60,839 bases of DNA from Labedaea rhizosphaerae (GTDB lineage: Bacteria > Actinomycetota > Actinomycetes > Mycobacteriales > Pseudonocardiaceae): positions 1-60,839 of the forward strand of contig NZ_SNXZ01000012.1 in the NCBI RefSeq assembly GCF_004362825.1. Reading direction: 5' to 3'. The notes under the pieces were generated by a model. The model saw nothing but the letters and a program-made list of their open reading frames with translations. It searched no databases and had not been told where the DNA came from. Of the stretch, positions 28,101 to 36,382 are shown piece by piece (the first letter of the stretch is position 1; each line of letters begins with the position of its first letter). Position numbers and translations under genes: made by a program.

Positions 28101-28946
28101 GCCCAGTTGGTGGCTGACGAGCAAGGCATTGGCCAGCGCGGCATGGCGGGCTCGCGCCCATCCATCGGCCGGATCAGTCGATGCCACCGCCTCCCGCCAG
28201 ACGTCGGCCGCCCGAAACGCGTCGGCAGGGTCATCCGTCATCTGGTGCCGAAGATCCAGCACATGGCCCAGTTCGGACAGGAGCTCGGCCGGTGTGAGCC
28301 CATGGTCAGCGCTGATCGCGGCGGCATCCGTGAGGATCCGCTCCGCCTCCGTCAGGTCATCGGCGTGGCCCTCGCGTTCGAACCGCAGCCGAAGCACGGA
28401 TCCGAAGTTGAACAAGCTGGTGCCACCGGCCGCCAGGCCCGCGCGGGCCGCAGCCACCGAGTCGTCGAGCAGGTCGGTGTCATCGAACAAGTCAGCCAGT
28501 TCGGCGAACCACACCACCAGGAAGTCAAGCAGGTCGACGCTGTGCACCGCAGCCGCCGACACGACGGCCGCCCGCGCCGCACGCACCGCCTCGGCCGACG
28601 CGTCTTCATCGCCGGTCACCGCGTGCACACGCGCATGCGCCTCGGACAGCTTGATCAGCAAGCCCGCGCGCACCTGCTGCTCAGCAGGATCCGCACCTAC
28701 GGCCTCCGCCAGGGCAGCGACGGCCGCCCGCGCGGACGCCTCGCCACCACGGCCGCGCTGGACGTCGGCGGCGTGGACCGCGGCCATGCCTACCAGCAGT
28801 GTGATGCGGTCCTCCGCCGAGGCACCACACCGGAGCGCGGATCGGATCACGGGCCTGGACAGCGGCCAAGGGGTCTCGCGACGCTCGGCCGCACGCGCGA
28901 CGGTGACCCCTACCCGGATCAGCAGCCGGCGGCTGATCCGGATCAC
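25110..28946 (-). CDS. TPR-CHAT caspase-like protease of a CATRA system
   Basis: 1278 residues. Start GTG 28946 overlaps the TGA of the small gene upstream (GTGA), so the two are coupled. Residues 1-900 are TPR-like repeats (pattern LSVALCQRYQIMGTTEDLRE). The CHAT domain is at about 1050-1278, with His1149 in LHLAVHAVS and Cys1190 in YLSACETTLTSG. Together with the small protein and the divergent CATRA fusion it makes a complete CATRA (caspase and TPR repeat-associated) arrangement. It is a paralogue of the CHAT protein at 22041 but about 260 residues longer, with the extra length in the TPR array. Confidence 0.9.
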   Translation of the reverse strand: MIRISRRLLIRVGVTVARAAERRETPWPLSRPVIRSALRCGASAEDRITLLVGMAAVHAADVQRGRGGEASARAAVAALAEAVGADPAEQQVRAGLLIKLSEAHARVHAVTGDEDASAEAVRAARAAVVSAAAVHSVDLLDFLVVWFAELADLFDDTDLLDDSVAAARAGLAAGGTSLFNFGSVLRLRFEREGHADDLTEAERILTDAAAISADHGLTPAELLSELGHVLDLRHQMTDDPADAFRAADVWREAVASTDPADGWARARHAALANALLVSHQLGGPAALDDVLAQVREALGPGLDEPDYETCHIAATVLLSWQQLQDQNASERLAEAETAARRAVVAAGGDDRLAADALDLLARVLHALFLDNGDRDRVDEAVTISTDILAYPVGSADDEAGRLVNLSVSLLDRYAAFGDSADLEQAIATRRRALAALPSDHHDRARYLTNLSVALCQRYQIMGTTEDLREAVLHGRAAVAATNHTGIERAQVLSNLGNALYHHYTRFGDLRDLDEDIDLLRQAVACVPVRDAAVAPIMSSLATGLRLRHERLGTLDDLREALGTLADARRISTPSDVDAVITDAHGITLYAMGEATGEQGWRSQAIDVLSSVVIGSRKDADLPRRLGNLMSFFGPGTAFDDEAVASRVDAVLAVAEEVIGALPDEDPRLSGLRVNLALVLHARRRPEDTARLIREVEEAIRIIPPDHPDRAEWSTALGAILRDVATRTGDPRELASAERCLRDAARAETAIPVVRLRAGRAWGELAAQRGDTATAADAFGLAVEQLAMLAPARLERRDAQRWLAEVAGLATSAAAMCLNNGDARRAVTFLELGRGVLLNRALGIRDDISLLRDADPSLAVDFDHARSEVDALDRPEQVGVVIDVEPVGVQARARTAADSRRERRRDAVGRLAEVIDRIRLVPGFSAFPGAQALDDVLDGAVSGTVAVVNVSQYRCDAILLGKGGPRVVPLWVREEDVTRMVLDLHESVVTANDLTVLAPARAAAEDRMTQVLDELWTSVVGRILEAVPVAERTDTITWVPTGALALLPLHAAAAADRSDSALDRFVSSYAPTITALEHVRHRQHGAQSGRRPVVVVSSRNDWARPLHYATDEAVEVAGWHRVAPVDASTANRQELLSALSAATDLHLAVHAVSDLEDPSRSWLRLGTTRLDVAEVAALDVRHAWLAYLSACETTLTSGELADEAIHLTGAFQLAGFPHVVGTLWRIPDAVAARAARTFYSEVRRSSCTPSEAAHRTSLYLRDRYGGSPAAWAGYVHFGA

Positions 28947-29299
28947 CGCTGGCGAGGGTGGTTTTCCCCCCGCTCCCCGAGCCGTTTGAGATCCACGTCC
29001 AGCTGCCGCTGCAGGTGCACCATCCGATCGCGCAAGGGCGGAGGTGGTGGTGCGTCCTCGTCGGGGCCCAGGTCGTCTACGCGGGTGCTGGTCATTCGTT
29101 CCAGCACGCTGGTGGCCGACGCGACCTGAGCCGGATCACCAGAACCCAGCGCAGCCTCCAGCCGGCCAACCGCCTCGTCGATCGAACCCCATTCCGCGGG
29201 CAACCGCGACACGGTGTCCAGGTATCCCAGGACCTGGCGTGCGTCTCTGACCAACTGCGTGCCCAGCCAGTCGCCGACGAGCCCATAATCAGATTGCAC
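28943..29299 (-). CDS. CATRA-associated small protein
   Basis: 118 residues, GTG 29299. Small helical protein: LVRDARQVLGYLDTVSRLPA followed by a helix (RLEAALGSGDPAQVASATSV), then the proline run PPPPPLRDRM and a final helix. This order (helix, acidic linker, Pro-rich PPxxDRL/M, short helix) is what I associate with the small protein that accompanies CATRA and CHAT genes in actinobacteria. It probably bridges or inhibits the protease or the CATRA protein. Coupled to the CHAT gene. Its start lies only 6 bases from the divergent CATRA-GT4 start, so either a start is misplaced or the promoters lie inside the coding regions. Confidence 0.7.
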   Translation of the reverse strand: MQSDYGLVGDWLGTQLVRDARQVLGYLDTVSRLPAEWGSIDEAVGRLEAALGSGDPAQVASATSVLERMTSTRVDDLGPDEDAPPPPPLRDRMVHLQRQLDVDLKRLGERGENHPRQR

Positions 29300-29305
29300 G
29301 CTGAG

Positions 29306-31594
29306 ATGGTAGCGGTAGCACTGCCTGGAGGTGCGGTGGTCGAATCGGGCACGTCACTTGTGCGCGCACAGGAGCTGGTGGCGCATTTCTACACCGTGCA
29401 TGACGACCAGGACACCGCGATACGGGCGATCTGGTCCCGCTGCGGTACAGAGTTGCTCGCCGACAGAGCCGTCCCCTCGACCGGCCTCCCGGTCGAGATG
29501 CCCGGCACTGTGCCGACAAGCTCGGCCCTGATCGCGGCACGCAGAACTGCCGACGGATCCGTTCAGGCGATCGCGCGGCGCGAACACGAGATCTTCAACG
29601 TCTCGGTGCTGCTCAAACATCGTTCAGGGCAGTCCTGGGCCGATCTCGATCGGACTCTCGACGCTCTGCTCGGTGACTCCCCCGCGCCGCTGCTCGGTGG
29701 CGCACGGCTCTATCTGGGCCTGGTAACCAACGGTCTGCCCGACGGGCCCGAGGAAACCGTAGGTCTCGGGCGCGCGATCGCCCAGCGGCTGCCCGAGCCC
29801 CAACTCACCACGGGATGGTGGCACCAGGGTCTGACCACGGACGTTCAGCTCCTCGTTTGGGAGACCGGCGACACTTCGGACGACCGCGAAACCCGGCGGT
29901 TCGCGATAATCACTGATCCGGCACACGAACCGGAGCTGAGCGCTTGGACGTGGTCACGTCGCGGCGCGACCGATCTACCGCCGTTCGCGCGGTATCTCAT
30001 GCACGTGGCGAAGATCCGAGATCAGCTGCGCGTGCGGCGCCAGGCGCCCGGCACGACCGAGCTGTGCCAACGGGTCGAGGACACAGTCGCCCGGTTCGGC
30101 GACGCGGGTGTTCCCACCGCCGCGCACTCGGCCTTGTCCAGGATGATCACCTCGCTCACCGTGATGGCGAAGACCGTGCGAGTCAGCTGGGATAACGCCG
30201 CCGCGGCAATCGGCATCGAGTCGTCCATCGAGACGAACAGTGTCATCACCCGCGACCACACGCTGGCCACCTGGCTCCACCAGCAGCTCACGGACGACGC
30301 CGAATACCTGATCCACTTCGACGAAGAACTCTTGCGCGGCAACGCTTTTCGATCGTCGTCGCAAGCAGTCGAGCCGACTCCAACCGCAACACCGCAGCGC
30401 CAAGAGTCGCCCACGCAGACCGTACTGGTGGTCGCGGACAGCTGGTCGGGTCACGTTGAGAGCATCGCCACGCTCAACCGGCCACTGTGCGAGGCGATGG
30501 CACGAGTGGGTGCGGACGTCTATTGCCTCGTGCCCACGTCCACCGGGGAAGAACGCGACCAGGCAAGGAATGCGGGTGTCAAGCTGGTCGACGCCCTGAC
30601 CGTGCCGGGCATGTCCGAACGCGAGTCGCTGCTGCGCAAGCCACCGATACCCGACGACGTTGTCGTGGACACGATCATCGGGCACGGTCGCGTCACCGGT
30701 CAGATCGCGCAGGCCTTGGCCAGGGATCATTTTCCTACGGCGACGCACGTGCACGTCGTCCACGTTGCTCCCGACCAGGTCGAGTGGTACCAGCTCGATC
30801 AAGAAAGCGACGCCGGTCAACTGGCCGCGGAGCGTTCCAAAATCGAAATTGCCTTGGCCGTGTCAGCGGATCGCGTCGTTCCCGTGGGTCCTCGGCTCGA
30901 CGAATGGATGCAACGAGAGCTGCACGTCGCGGGCGGCAAACCACCGGTGTGCCTGGACCCGGGTTTCGACCTCGGTCCGACGACCGCACGGTCCGCACTT
31001 CCAGGCATACCGCAGATCCTGCTTCTGGCCCGGCCGGAGGACGAACCCCGCAAGGGAATCGGCATCGCCGCTCGTGCCACGGGTCGGGCCATGCACTTCT
31101 GTCCGGCGGGAACCAGGTGGGAACTGGTGATCCGCGGCTCAGCGCCGCGACACGGAGCAGCGTTGCGCACGGACGTACTCGGCTGGGTCGGCCACCCGGC
31201 GGTAGATGTCGTCGTGCGCGACGACTCACATGACCGCGCCGAGCTTAAAACCGATCTCCGCAGAGCGTCACTCGTGCTCATGCCCTCCCGCACCGAAGGA
31301 TTCGGCCTCGTCGGTTTCGAGGCCGTCCGCGCGGGCACGCCCGCGCTAATCAGCGATCAGACCGGTTTGGCGACCTTGATGGGGAAGGTCCTGAGCGCAG
31401 CGATCACTAGACGCATCGTCGTGCCGGTCACCGGAAGTACCTCAGTGGACGTCGAAGCATGGGCCAACCGCATCGCCGGGTCACTACTCGATCTCCCCGC
31501 CACCTTCGAGACAGCCGACCTGGTCCGGCGGACCATGGCGCAGGATCGAACCTGGGCAATGGCCGCACGGACTATTCTCGACATCAGGCCGTGA
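29306..31594 (+). CDS. CATRA domain / GT4 glycosyltransferase fusion
   Basis: 762 residues from ATG 29306; GTG 29335 with GGAGG just upstream is an alternative. Residues about 15-370 match the CATRA pattern: SLVRAQELVAHFYTVHDDQD, then AARRTADGSVQAIARREHEI and LGGARLYLGLV, followed by a helical second CATRA part. From about 371 (TVLVVADSWSGHVESIATLN) to the end is a GT4 glycosyltransferase-like domain with the EX7E motif in MPSRTEGFGLVGFEAVRAG. Its donor-side glycine loop is replaced by GHVES, unlike the GT4 protein at 18231. Divergent from the CATASP-CHAT pair. Inference: the CHAT protease acts on CATRA to release or activate the GT4 effector. Confidence 0.82.
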   Translation: MVAVALPGGAVVESGTSLVRAQELVAHFYTVHDDQDTAIRAIWSRCGTELLADRAVPSTGLPVEMPGTVPTSSALIAARRTADGSVQAIARREHEIFNVSVLLKHRSGQSWADLDRTLDALLGDSPAPLLGGARLYLGLVTNGLPDGPEETVGLGRAIAQRLPEPQLTTGWWHQGLTTDVQLLVWETGDTSDDRETRRFAIITDPAHEPELSAWTWSRRGATDLPPFARYLMHVAKIRDQLRVRRQAPGTTELCQRVEDTVARFGDAGVPTAAHSALSRMITSLTVMAKTVRVSWDNAAAAIGIESSIETNSVITRDHTLATWLHQQLTDDAEYLIHFDEELLRGNAFRSSSQAVEPTPTATPQRQESPTQTVLVVADSWSGHVESIATLNRPLCEAMARVGADVYCLVPTSTGEERDQARNAGVKLVDALTVPGMSERESLLRKPPIPDDVVVDTIIGHGRVTGQIAQALARDHFPTATHVHVVHVAPDQVEWYQLDQESDAGQLAAERSKIEIALAVSADRVVPVGPRLDEWMQRELHVAGGKPPVCLDPGFDLGPTTARSALPGIPQILLLARPEDEPRKGIGIAARATGRAMHFCPAGTRWELVIRGSAPRHGAALRTDVLGWVGHPAVDVVVRDDSHDRAELKTDLRRASLVLMPSRTEGFGLVGFEAVRAGTPALISDQTGLATLMGKVLSAAITRRIVVPVTGSTSVDVEAWANRIAGSLLDLPATFETADLVRRTMAQDRTWAMAARTILDIRP

Positions 31595-31820
31595 GGCCCG
31601 TTCAACCCTCAAGGCCGTCTTCACGCCGGCGAGGTCATTGGCTTGAAGCCGGATAGTCGTCAGAATCGCTCTCGTCGACCGGTCCGGTTGCGGCCATAGT
31701 CGACAAGCACCGTCGGGGACGGCGCGGTCCTTCACCGACTGAACGCTACGAGGGCGTACGGCGTACGCAGCGCAGTTACGTGCCGAACCTACAAAAGTCA
31801 ATCTCACGGCCGACGATCCT
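31595..31820. other. intergenic region with a small palindrome
   Basis: No gene. The only structure seen is GCGTAC-GGC-GTACGC near 31755, a 6-bp inverted repeat that could be an operator. It separates the CATRA block from recombinase debris. Confidence 0.35.
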
Positions 31821-32252
31821 TTAGAGAGTAAGACGTGTGGTTAGTGCGCATATCGCCTCTCGGACACGTTCACCAGCTACACGAGGGGATGCCGTCGCAT
31901 AGACGGCCTGCTCACCCGGTTCGTAGCGAAGCGCCAAGCCAAGGTCCTTGTAGAGCCGCGCGAGCGTGCCCGGCCTGGCATCTCCCATCACGGCGCCGAT
32001 GTCGCCGAGCGAGTCGATCATCGCGTGGATCTCGGCGTCGGTGAGCTGCGCGCCTTCGGGCGTGTTCGCCAGCGCAGCCTCGGCGGCAGCTCGCTCGGCC
32101 TGTGCCTCGTTCATCGGCTCGACCAGCGCGACCGGGTCAACACCTGCCTCGATCGCGCTCGGTAGCGCCTGAGCTTGGCGTTCGCGGCCTTCACCCTTTC
32201 CTTCGCGCGCGCTCGCCCGTCGTCGATGGCGCTGTCCTGAGAAACCCACCAA
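31821..32252 (-). pseudogene. C-terminal remnant of a large serine recombinase
   Basis: About 110 residues show the recombinase C-terminal pattern: SAIEAGVDPVALVEPMNEAQ, a helix AERAAAEAALANTPEG, then IHAMIDSLGDIGAVMGDARP and LYKDLGLALRYEPGEQAV. The last residues (RVREAICALTTRLTL) are degenerate compared with the usual ending. The resolvase catalytic domain, the recombinase domain and the zinc ribbon are missing. It is probably what is left of an integrase that once brought in a neighbouring block. Confidence 0.7.
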
Positions 32253-32830
32253 CTTGGCAACCGTCCGCTCACCCCGTGGACCGCCACGGCTGCACGCAGG
32301 TGTCCGGCAGGTCCCGCGACGGCAGCGGCCCCGCAGGCCAGGATTCCGCCCGGTACAGCGCGGTGTCCTCGTCCGGGTGGATCAACGCCCGCAGCTCTGG
32401 CAGCCGTCGCTCGGCGACCGCGGCGGTCAGGTCCGCGGGCGAATAGGCCGAACCGAGCCTGCTCTACGGCACGAGGTCGACGTTCGGAGCCACGGCGGCG
32501 GTCGGGTCCAGCCGCAGCGCGCCGGCCAAGTGGTGGGTGCCGTTGGCCGGGCAATCTCCCGGCGCCGCGCCGATGCCCATTTGGCAACTGGTCGCCACCC
32601 GATATGGGCTCCGCCATTCACCCGACCAGTTCCCGCGCCTCGGTGAACGATCTTGTCCGCCGTTCCGGCGATCGGCACGGGTTCCTGATAACGACTCCGG
32701 CCGCGGGCACGATAACTGCATGGCACGACGAAAGGGAATGGGCATGCGGACGCACCGACCCTCGGATATCGGCGTCCGACCGGGCCGCGACTACGCTGTT
32801 CGGCCGCCGCTGCGATCTCATTCGGGCGCG
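32253..32830. other. debris before the biosynthetic cluster
   Basis: The minus frame 32269 to about 32460 encodes a tail YSPADLTAAVAERRLPELRA, then HPDEDTALYRAESWPAGPLP, ending at a clean stop; it looks coding, lacks a start and I do not recognise it. The remaining bases up to the promoter at 32831 show no convincing gene on either strand. Confidence 0.4.
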
Positions 32831-32860
32831 TTGACACCCTGGCCAACGGTTGCCTAGCAT
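32831..32860 (+). promoter_or_regulatory. probable promoter of the biosynthetic operon
   Basis: TTGACA at 32831-32836 and TAGCAT at 32855-32860, spaced 18 bases, is a good match to a housekeeping sigma promoter. It lies about 130 bases upstream of the MFS gene GTG at 32989, the first gene of the coupled run. A second TTGACA at 32930 has no clear -10 partner. Confidence 0.55.
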
Positions 32861-32988
32861 GGCAAACCGCCGCCGGCGAGCAGCGCACGAGGTCCACCTG
32901 TCCGGGAAATTCACACCATTTCCTGACCCTTGACAGCCACGCCGTTGGAATTTCCCACGTTCCTTCCACAGACATTGACAGGAGCACT

Positions 32989-34248
32989 GTGTCCGCGGGC
33001 GAAGACCAATCGGATCGGCCACTGACTTCGGGATTCGGCTCCTATTTCCTGTTGTTGCGGGCGCCGGGCGCGGCGACGCTGGCGCTCTGGGGCGCGGTGG
33101 CCCGCTTCCCCATCGCCATGCGCTCGATCAGTATTTTGCTGCTGGTCTCCGCGGTCAGCGGCTCGCTGGGCGACGCGGGCGCGGTGGCCGCGGCGATGCT
33201 GGTCGCGCAGGGCGTGACCGGACCGGTGCTTGGCCGCATGGCCGACCGGCTCAGCCAGCGGCGGGTGCTGCTCGCGGCCTGCGCCGGACACGCGCTCACG
33301 CTCGGCCTCCTGCTCGTGGCGATCGTGCTCCGTGCGCCGCTGTGGGTGCAGGTCCCCGTCGCCGCGGCGGCCGGGTGCACGTCGGTGTCGTTCTCCTCGT
33401 TCATGCGGGCGCGGTGGGCGGCGCTGGCCGACCGGGACCTGCTGCGCACGGCCTACGCGCTGGAGTCGATCCTGGACGAGACGATCTTCCTGCTCGGGCC
33501 ACTGCTGGTCACCGTGCTGGCCTCGGCCGTGCACCCGGCGGCGGGGTTGCTGGCCTGCGTCCTGCTCACCACGACCGGGTCGGTGGTCGTCGCGCTGCAC
33601 CGCCGGTCCGAGCCCGCGGCCCACGACGCCGGGGGCGGCCGCCCGGCCCGTGCGATCGGAGTGGCGGGTGTGCGGGTGCTGATGCTCGCCTACGCGGGCA
33701 TGGGCTTCCTGCTCGGCGCGGTGGACATCACGATGGTCGCGTTCGCCCGGGAGCACGGTGCGCCGGGGCTCGCGGGCGTGTTCCTGTCGCTGACGGCGGT
33801 GGGCAGCCTCGCCGCGGGCGCGGTCTACGGCGCCGGGTCCTGGCGGATCTCGCCGCCGGTGCTGCTCGCGGTCACCGCGGGGGTGCTGACCCTCGGCGCC
33901 GTGCCGCTCGCCTTCGCCGGGTCGCCGCTGGTCATGGCCTTGCTCGCCGTGGTCGCGGGCGTGGCCATCGCGCCGGCGCTGATCACCGGCAGCACGCTGC
34001 TGGAGTCGCTTGCGCCCAAGGGGTCGCTGTCGGAGGGCTTCTCGTGGCTCAACAGCGCGGGCGCGCTGGGCATCGCCCTCGGCACGGCCGCGAGCGGCCA
34101 CCTCGTCGACACCGGCGGCTCGGCGCAGGCAGCGTGGGCGGCGGTCGGCGGCGGCGCGGCCGCCCTCGTCCTGAGCCTCGCCGGGCAGCAGGCACTGCGC
34201 ACCGGGCCCGCCGCGCGGCCCGCCTCGGAATTGGCACTAGAACAGTGA
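32989..34248 (+). CDS. MFS exporter of the biosynthetic cluster
   Basis: 419 residues, GTG 32989 with AGGAG 4 bases upstream. Hydrophobic throughout with about 12 predicted membrane helices and the inter-helix 2-3 signature GRMADRLSQRRVLL, typical of MFS drug/metabolite exporters (DHA1-like). The short central loop after helix 6 (HRRSEPAAHDAGGGRPARAI) is the usual cytoplasmic hinge. First gene of the operon; likely exports or confers self-resistance to the product. The cupin gene starts 9 bases after the stop. Confidence 0.88.
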   Translation: MSAGEDQSDRPLTSGFGSYFLLLRAPGAATLALWGAVARFPIAMRSISILLLVSAVSGSLGDAGAVAAAMLVAQGVTGPVLGRMADRLSQRRVLLAACAGHALTLGLLLVAIVLRAPLWVQVPVAAAAGCTSVSFSSFMRARWAALADRDLLRTAYALESILDETIFLLGPLLVTVLASAVHPAAGLLACVLLTTTGSVVVALHRRSEPAAHDAGGGRPARAIGVAGVRVLMLAYAGMGFLLGAVDITMVAFAREHGAPGLAGVFLSLTAVGSLAAGAVYGAGSWRISPPVLLAVTAGVLTLGAVPLAFAGSPLVMALLAVVAGVAIAPALITGSTLLESLAPKGSLSEGFSWLNSAGALGIALGTAASGHLVDTGGSAQAAWAAVGGGAAALVLSLAGQQALRTGPAARPASELALEQ

Positions 34249-34256
34249 GGAATCAC

Positions 34257-35135
34257 GTGAGCACAACGCAGCCGATCACCGAACGGGGCCGCCTGGGCGG
34301 TCTGCCGGTCCCCCGGCTCTCCTTCGAGGAGTTCACCGCCTTCGGGCGCAAGGCGCTGATCCGGGCCGACGTGCCTGTGGTGATCACCCTGCCCCGGGGC
34401 ACCCAAGGCCTGGGCCGTGACGGGGTGGCCGAGCGGCTCGGCGAGATGACGGTGACGCTGTTCACCGAGCCGTCGAACAAGCAGAACTCGCAGCGCTGGA
34501 GCACCAAGGACATCAAGCTGCGCGAGTTCTTCGAGGACGAGAAGTACCTGACCGATCCGGACACGTGGAACCGGATCGTGTCGAACATCCGCAACAGCCC
34601 CGGCGACGTCGACGCCATCCTGGGCTTCGACGCGGCCGAACTGTTCGACTACCAGCGCTCGCTCAACGCCGCGAACCTGTGGATCAGCCACAAGGGCGTG
34701 TTCACCCAGAGCCACTTCGACGAGCTGGAGAACTTCAACATCGCGCTCGCCGGGCGCAAGCGGTTCGTGCTGGCCCCGCCCGGGTCCTTCGAGTACTACC
34801 CACGCTCGCTGCGGCACGGCTTCGGCGACAAGTCGCAGGCCTTCGACTTCGACGACGTCGACCCGCGGCGCTTCCCGCGCCTGGTGGACAAGCTGCACCA
34901 GCGGCGCGAGCTGATCCTGGAACCCGGCCAGATGCTCTACCTGCCGCTGGGCTGGTGGCACCAGGCCGAATCCCTGGAGGACATGAACATCAACGTCAAC
35001 TTCTGGTTGCGGGACAAGAAGATCCTGCGCCGCCCGTACGTGCTCGGCGTCGCGCTCTACACCGCCGTGTACCGCAAGCTCAAGGGCGTCTACAACTACC
35101 AGCCGGCCGAGGCCCCCGCGGCGGCCGGCTCATGA
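34257..35135 (+). CDS. JmjC-like cupin (Fe(II)/2-oxoglutarate) hydroxylase
   Basis: 292 residues, GTG 34257. A cupin_8/JmjC-type fold is indicated by the iron-binding triad: His153 and Asp155 in TQSHFDELENF and the distal His235 in PLGWWHQAES. The pattern AGRKRFVLAPPGSFEYYPRS after the first motif is standard for this family. It probably hydroxylates an amino acid or peptide-like intermediate of the pathway using 2-oxoglutarate and oxygen. The stop overlaps the next start (ATGA). Confidence 0.85.
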   Translation: MSTTQPITERGRLGGLPVPRLSFEEFTAFGRKALIRADVPVVITLPRGTQGLGRDGVAERLGEMTVTLFTEPSNKQNSQRWSTKDIKLREFFEDEKYLTDPDTWNRIVSNIRNSPGDVDAILGFDAAELFDYQRSLNAANLWISHKGVFTQSHFDELENFNIALAGRKRFVLAPPGSFEYYPRSLRHGFGDKSQAFDFDDVDPRRFPRLVDKLHQRRELILEPGQMLYLPLGWWHQAESLEDMNINVNFWLRDKKILRRPYVLGVALYTAVYRKLKGVYNYQPAEAPAAAGS

Positions 35136-36382
35136 GCGACCGCGTCGCGATCACGCCCCCGCACCGCTACCGCAACAACGACAAGGCAATCGGCGTCGGC
35201 AACGCCTTCTGGGACATGTCCGAGCAGAACGGGTTGGCCGGCATCGTGGCCGAGCTGCGGGACGGCGTGCTGACGACCCCGGACGGGCACGAGTTCGTCA
35301 ACTTCACCTGCTGCTCCTACCTGGACCTGGACTCGCACCCCAAGGTGATCGAGGGGGCGGTGGCGGCGTTGCGCCGTTACGGGGTGCTGGACCACTGCAT
35401 CCCGCGCAGCCGGGTGCAGATCCCGGCACTGCTGGAGCTGGAGTCCTCGCTCGGCGAGTTGTTCGGCGCGGACGTGGTCAGCGCGATCTCCGCCGGGGTG
35501 GCGAGCGCCGGGCTGCTGCCGCTGCTGGCTTCCGGGCACCTGGGCAACGGCACCCGGCCGCTGATGGTGTTCGACAAGAACTGCCACGTCTCGATGGCCG
35601 GCGCCAAACCGACCTGCGCCGACGAGACCGAGGTGGTCGTCTGCGAGCACCACGACCTCGGCTTCCTCGAGGACATGTGCAAGCGCTACCAGCGGGTCTG
35701 CTACGTCATCGACGGCGCCGACAGCCTCGGCGGCTACGCCCCGGTGCTGGAGCTGGCCGAGCTGCAAGAGCGCTATGGCATGCAGGTCTACTACGACGAC
35801 TCGCACTCGGTCTCGGCCTACGGCGAGCGCGGCATCGGCTACGTCCGCACGCACTGCCCGGTGCTGGACGAGCGGACGATCACCGTCGCGACGCTGAACA
35901 AGGCGTTCGGCACGAGCGGTGCCGCGATCCTGCTGGACGGCTACGACAAGAAGACGCTGCGCGTGATCGAGCGGTTCGCGGGCGCGCTGTGCTACTCGCA
36001 GCCGGTCAACACGGCGGCGGTCGGGGCCTCGCTGGCCTCGGCGCAGATCCACCGCACGGACGAGCTGACCGCGTTGCAGCACAGGATGCACGCCAACATC
36101 GAGCTGTTCGACCGCTTCGTGGCCACCGCGCAGAGCGGGACGACCTACCCGATCCGGGTCGTGCCGATGAGCGACGAGACGGTGATCGCGGCGGGCCGCC
36201 AGGTGTTCGAGGCGGGCTTCTACGTCTCGCCGGTGTTCTTCCCGATCGTTGCGCGAGGCACGGCCGGCCTGCGCGTGATGCTGCGCGCCGGGCAGACCGA
36301 GGAGCAGGTCCGCGCGCTGTGCGCGGTGCTGGTCGAGGTCGGGGCGCAGCCCGCCGCCGCGCCGCTGGAGGTGGTCCGGTGA
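35132..36382 (+). CDS. PLP-dependent alpha-oxoamine synthase (AONS/KBL/CqsA-like)
   Basis: 416 residues, ATG 35132. The PLP-binding Lys is Lys257 in VATLNKAFGTSG; the cofactor-clamping Asp/His pair is in YYDDSHSVSAYGERG, a hallmark of alpha-oxoamine synthases. The family condenses an acyl-CoA (or acyl-ACP) with an amino acid, with decarboxylation, to give an alpha-amino ketone. The long N-terminus (RYRNNDKAIGVGNAFW) is unlike BioF. It is the probable carbon-nitrogen skeleton-forming step of the cluster. Overlaps the following gene by 4 bases (GTGA). Confidence 0.85.
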   Translation: MSDRVAITPPHRYRNNDKAIGVGNAFWDMSEQNGLAGIVAELRDGVLTTPDGHEFVNFTCCSYLDLDSHPKVIEGAVAALRRYGVLDHCIPRSRVQIPALLELESSLGELFGADVVSAISAGVASAGLLPLLASGHLGNGTRPLMVFDKNCHVSMAGAKPTCADETEVVVCEHHDLGFLEDMCKRYQRVCYVIDGADSLGGYAPVLELAELQERYGMQVYYDDSHSVSAYGERGIGYVRTHCPVLDERTITVATLNKAFGTSGAAILLDGYDKKTLRVIERFAGALCYSQPVNTAAVGASLASAQIHRTDELTALQHRMHANIELFDRFVATAQSGTTYPIRVVPMSDETVIAAGRQVFEAGFYVSPVFFPIVARGTAGLRVMLRAGQTEEQVRALCAVLVEVGAQPAAAPLEVVR

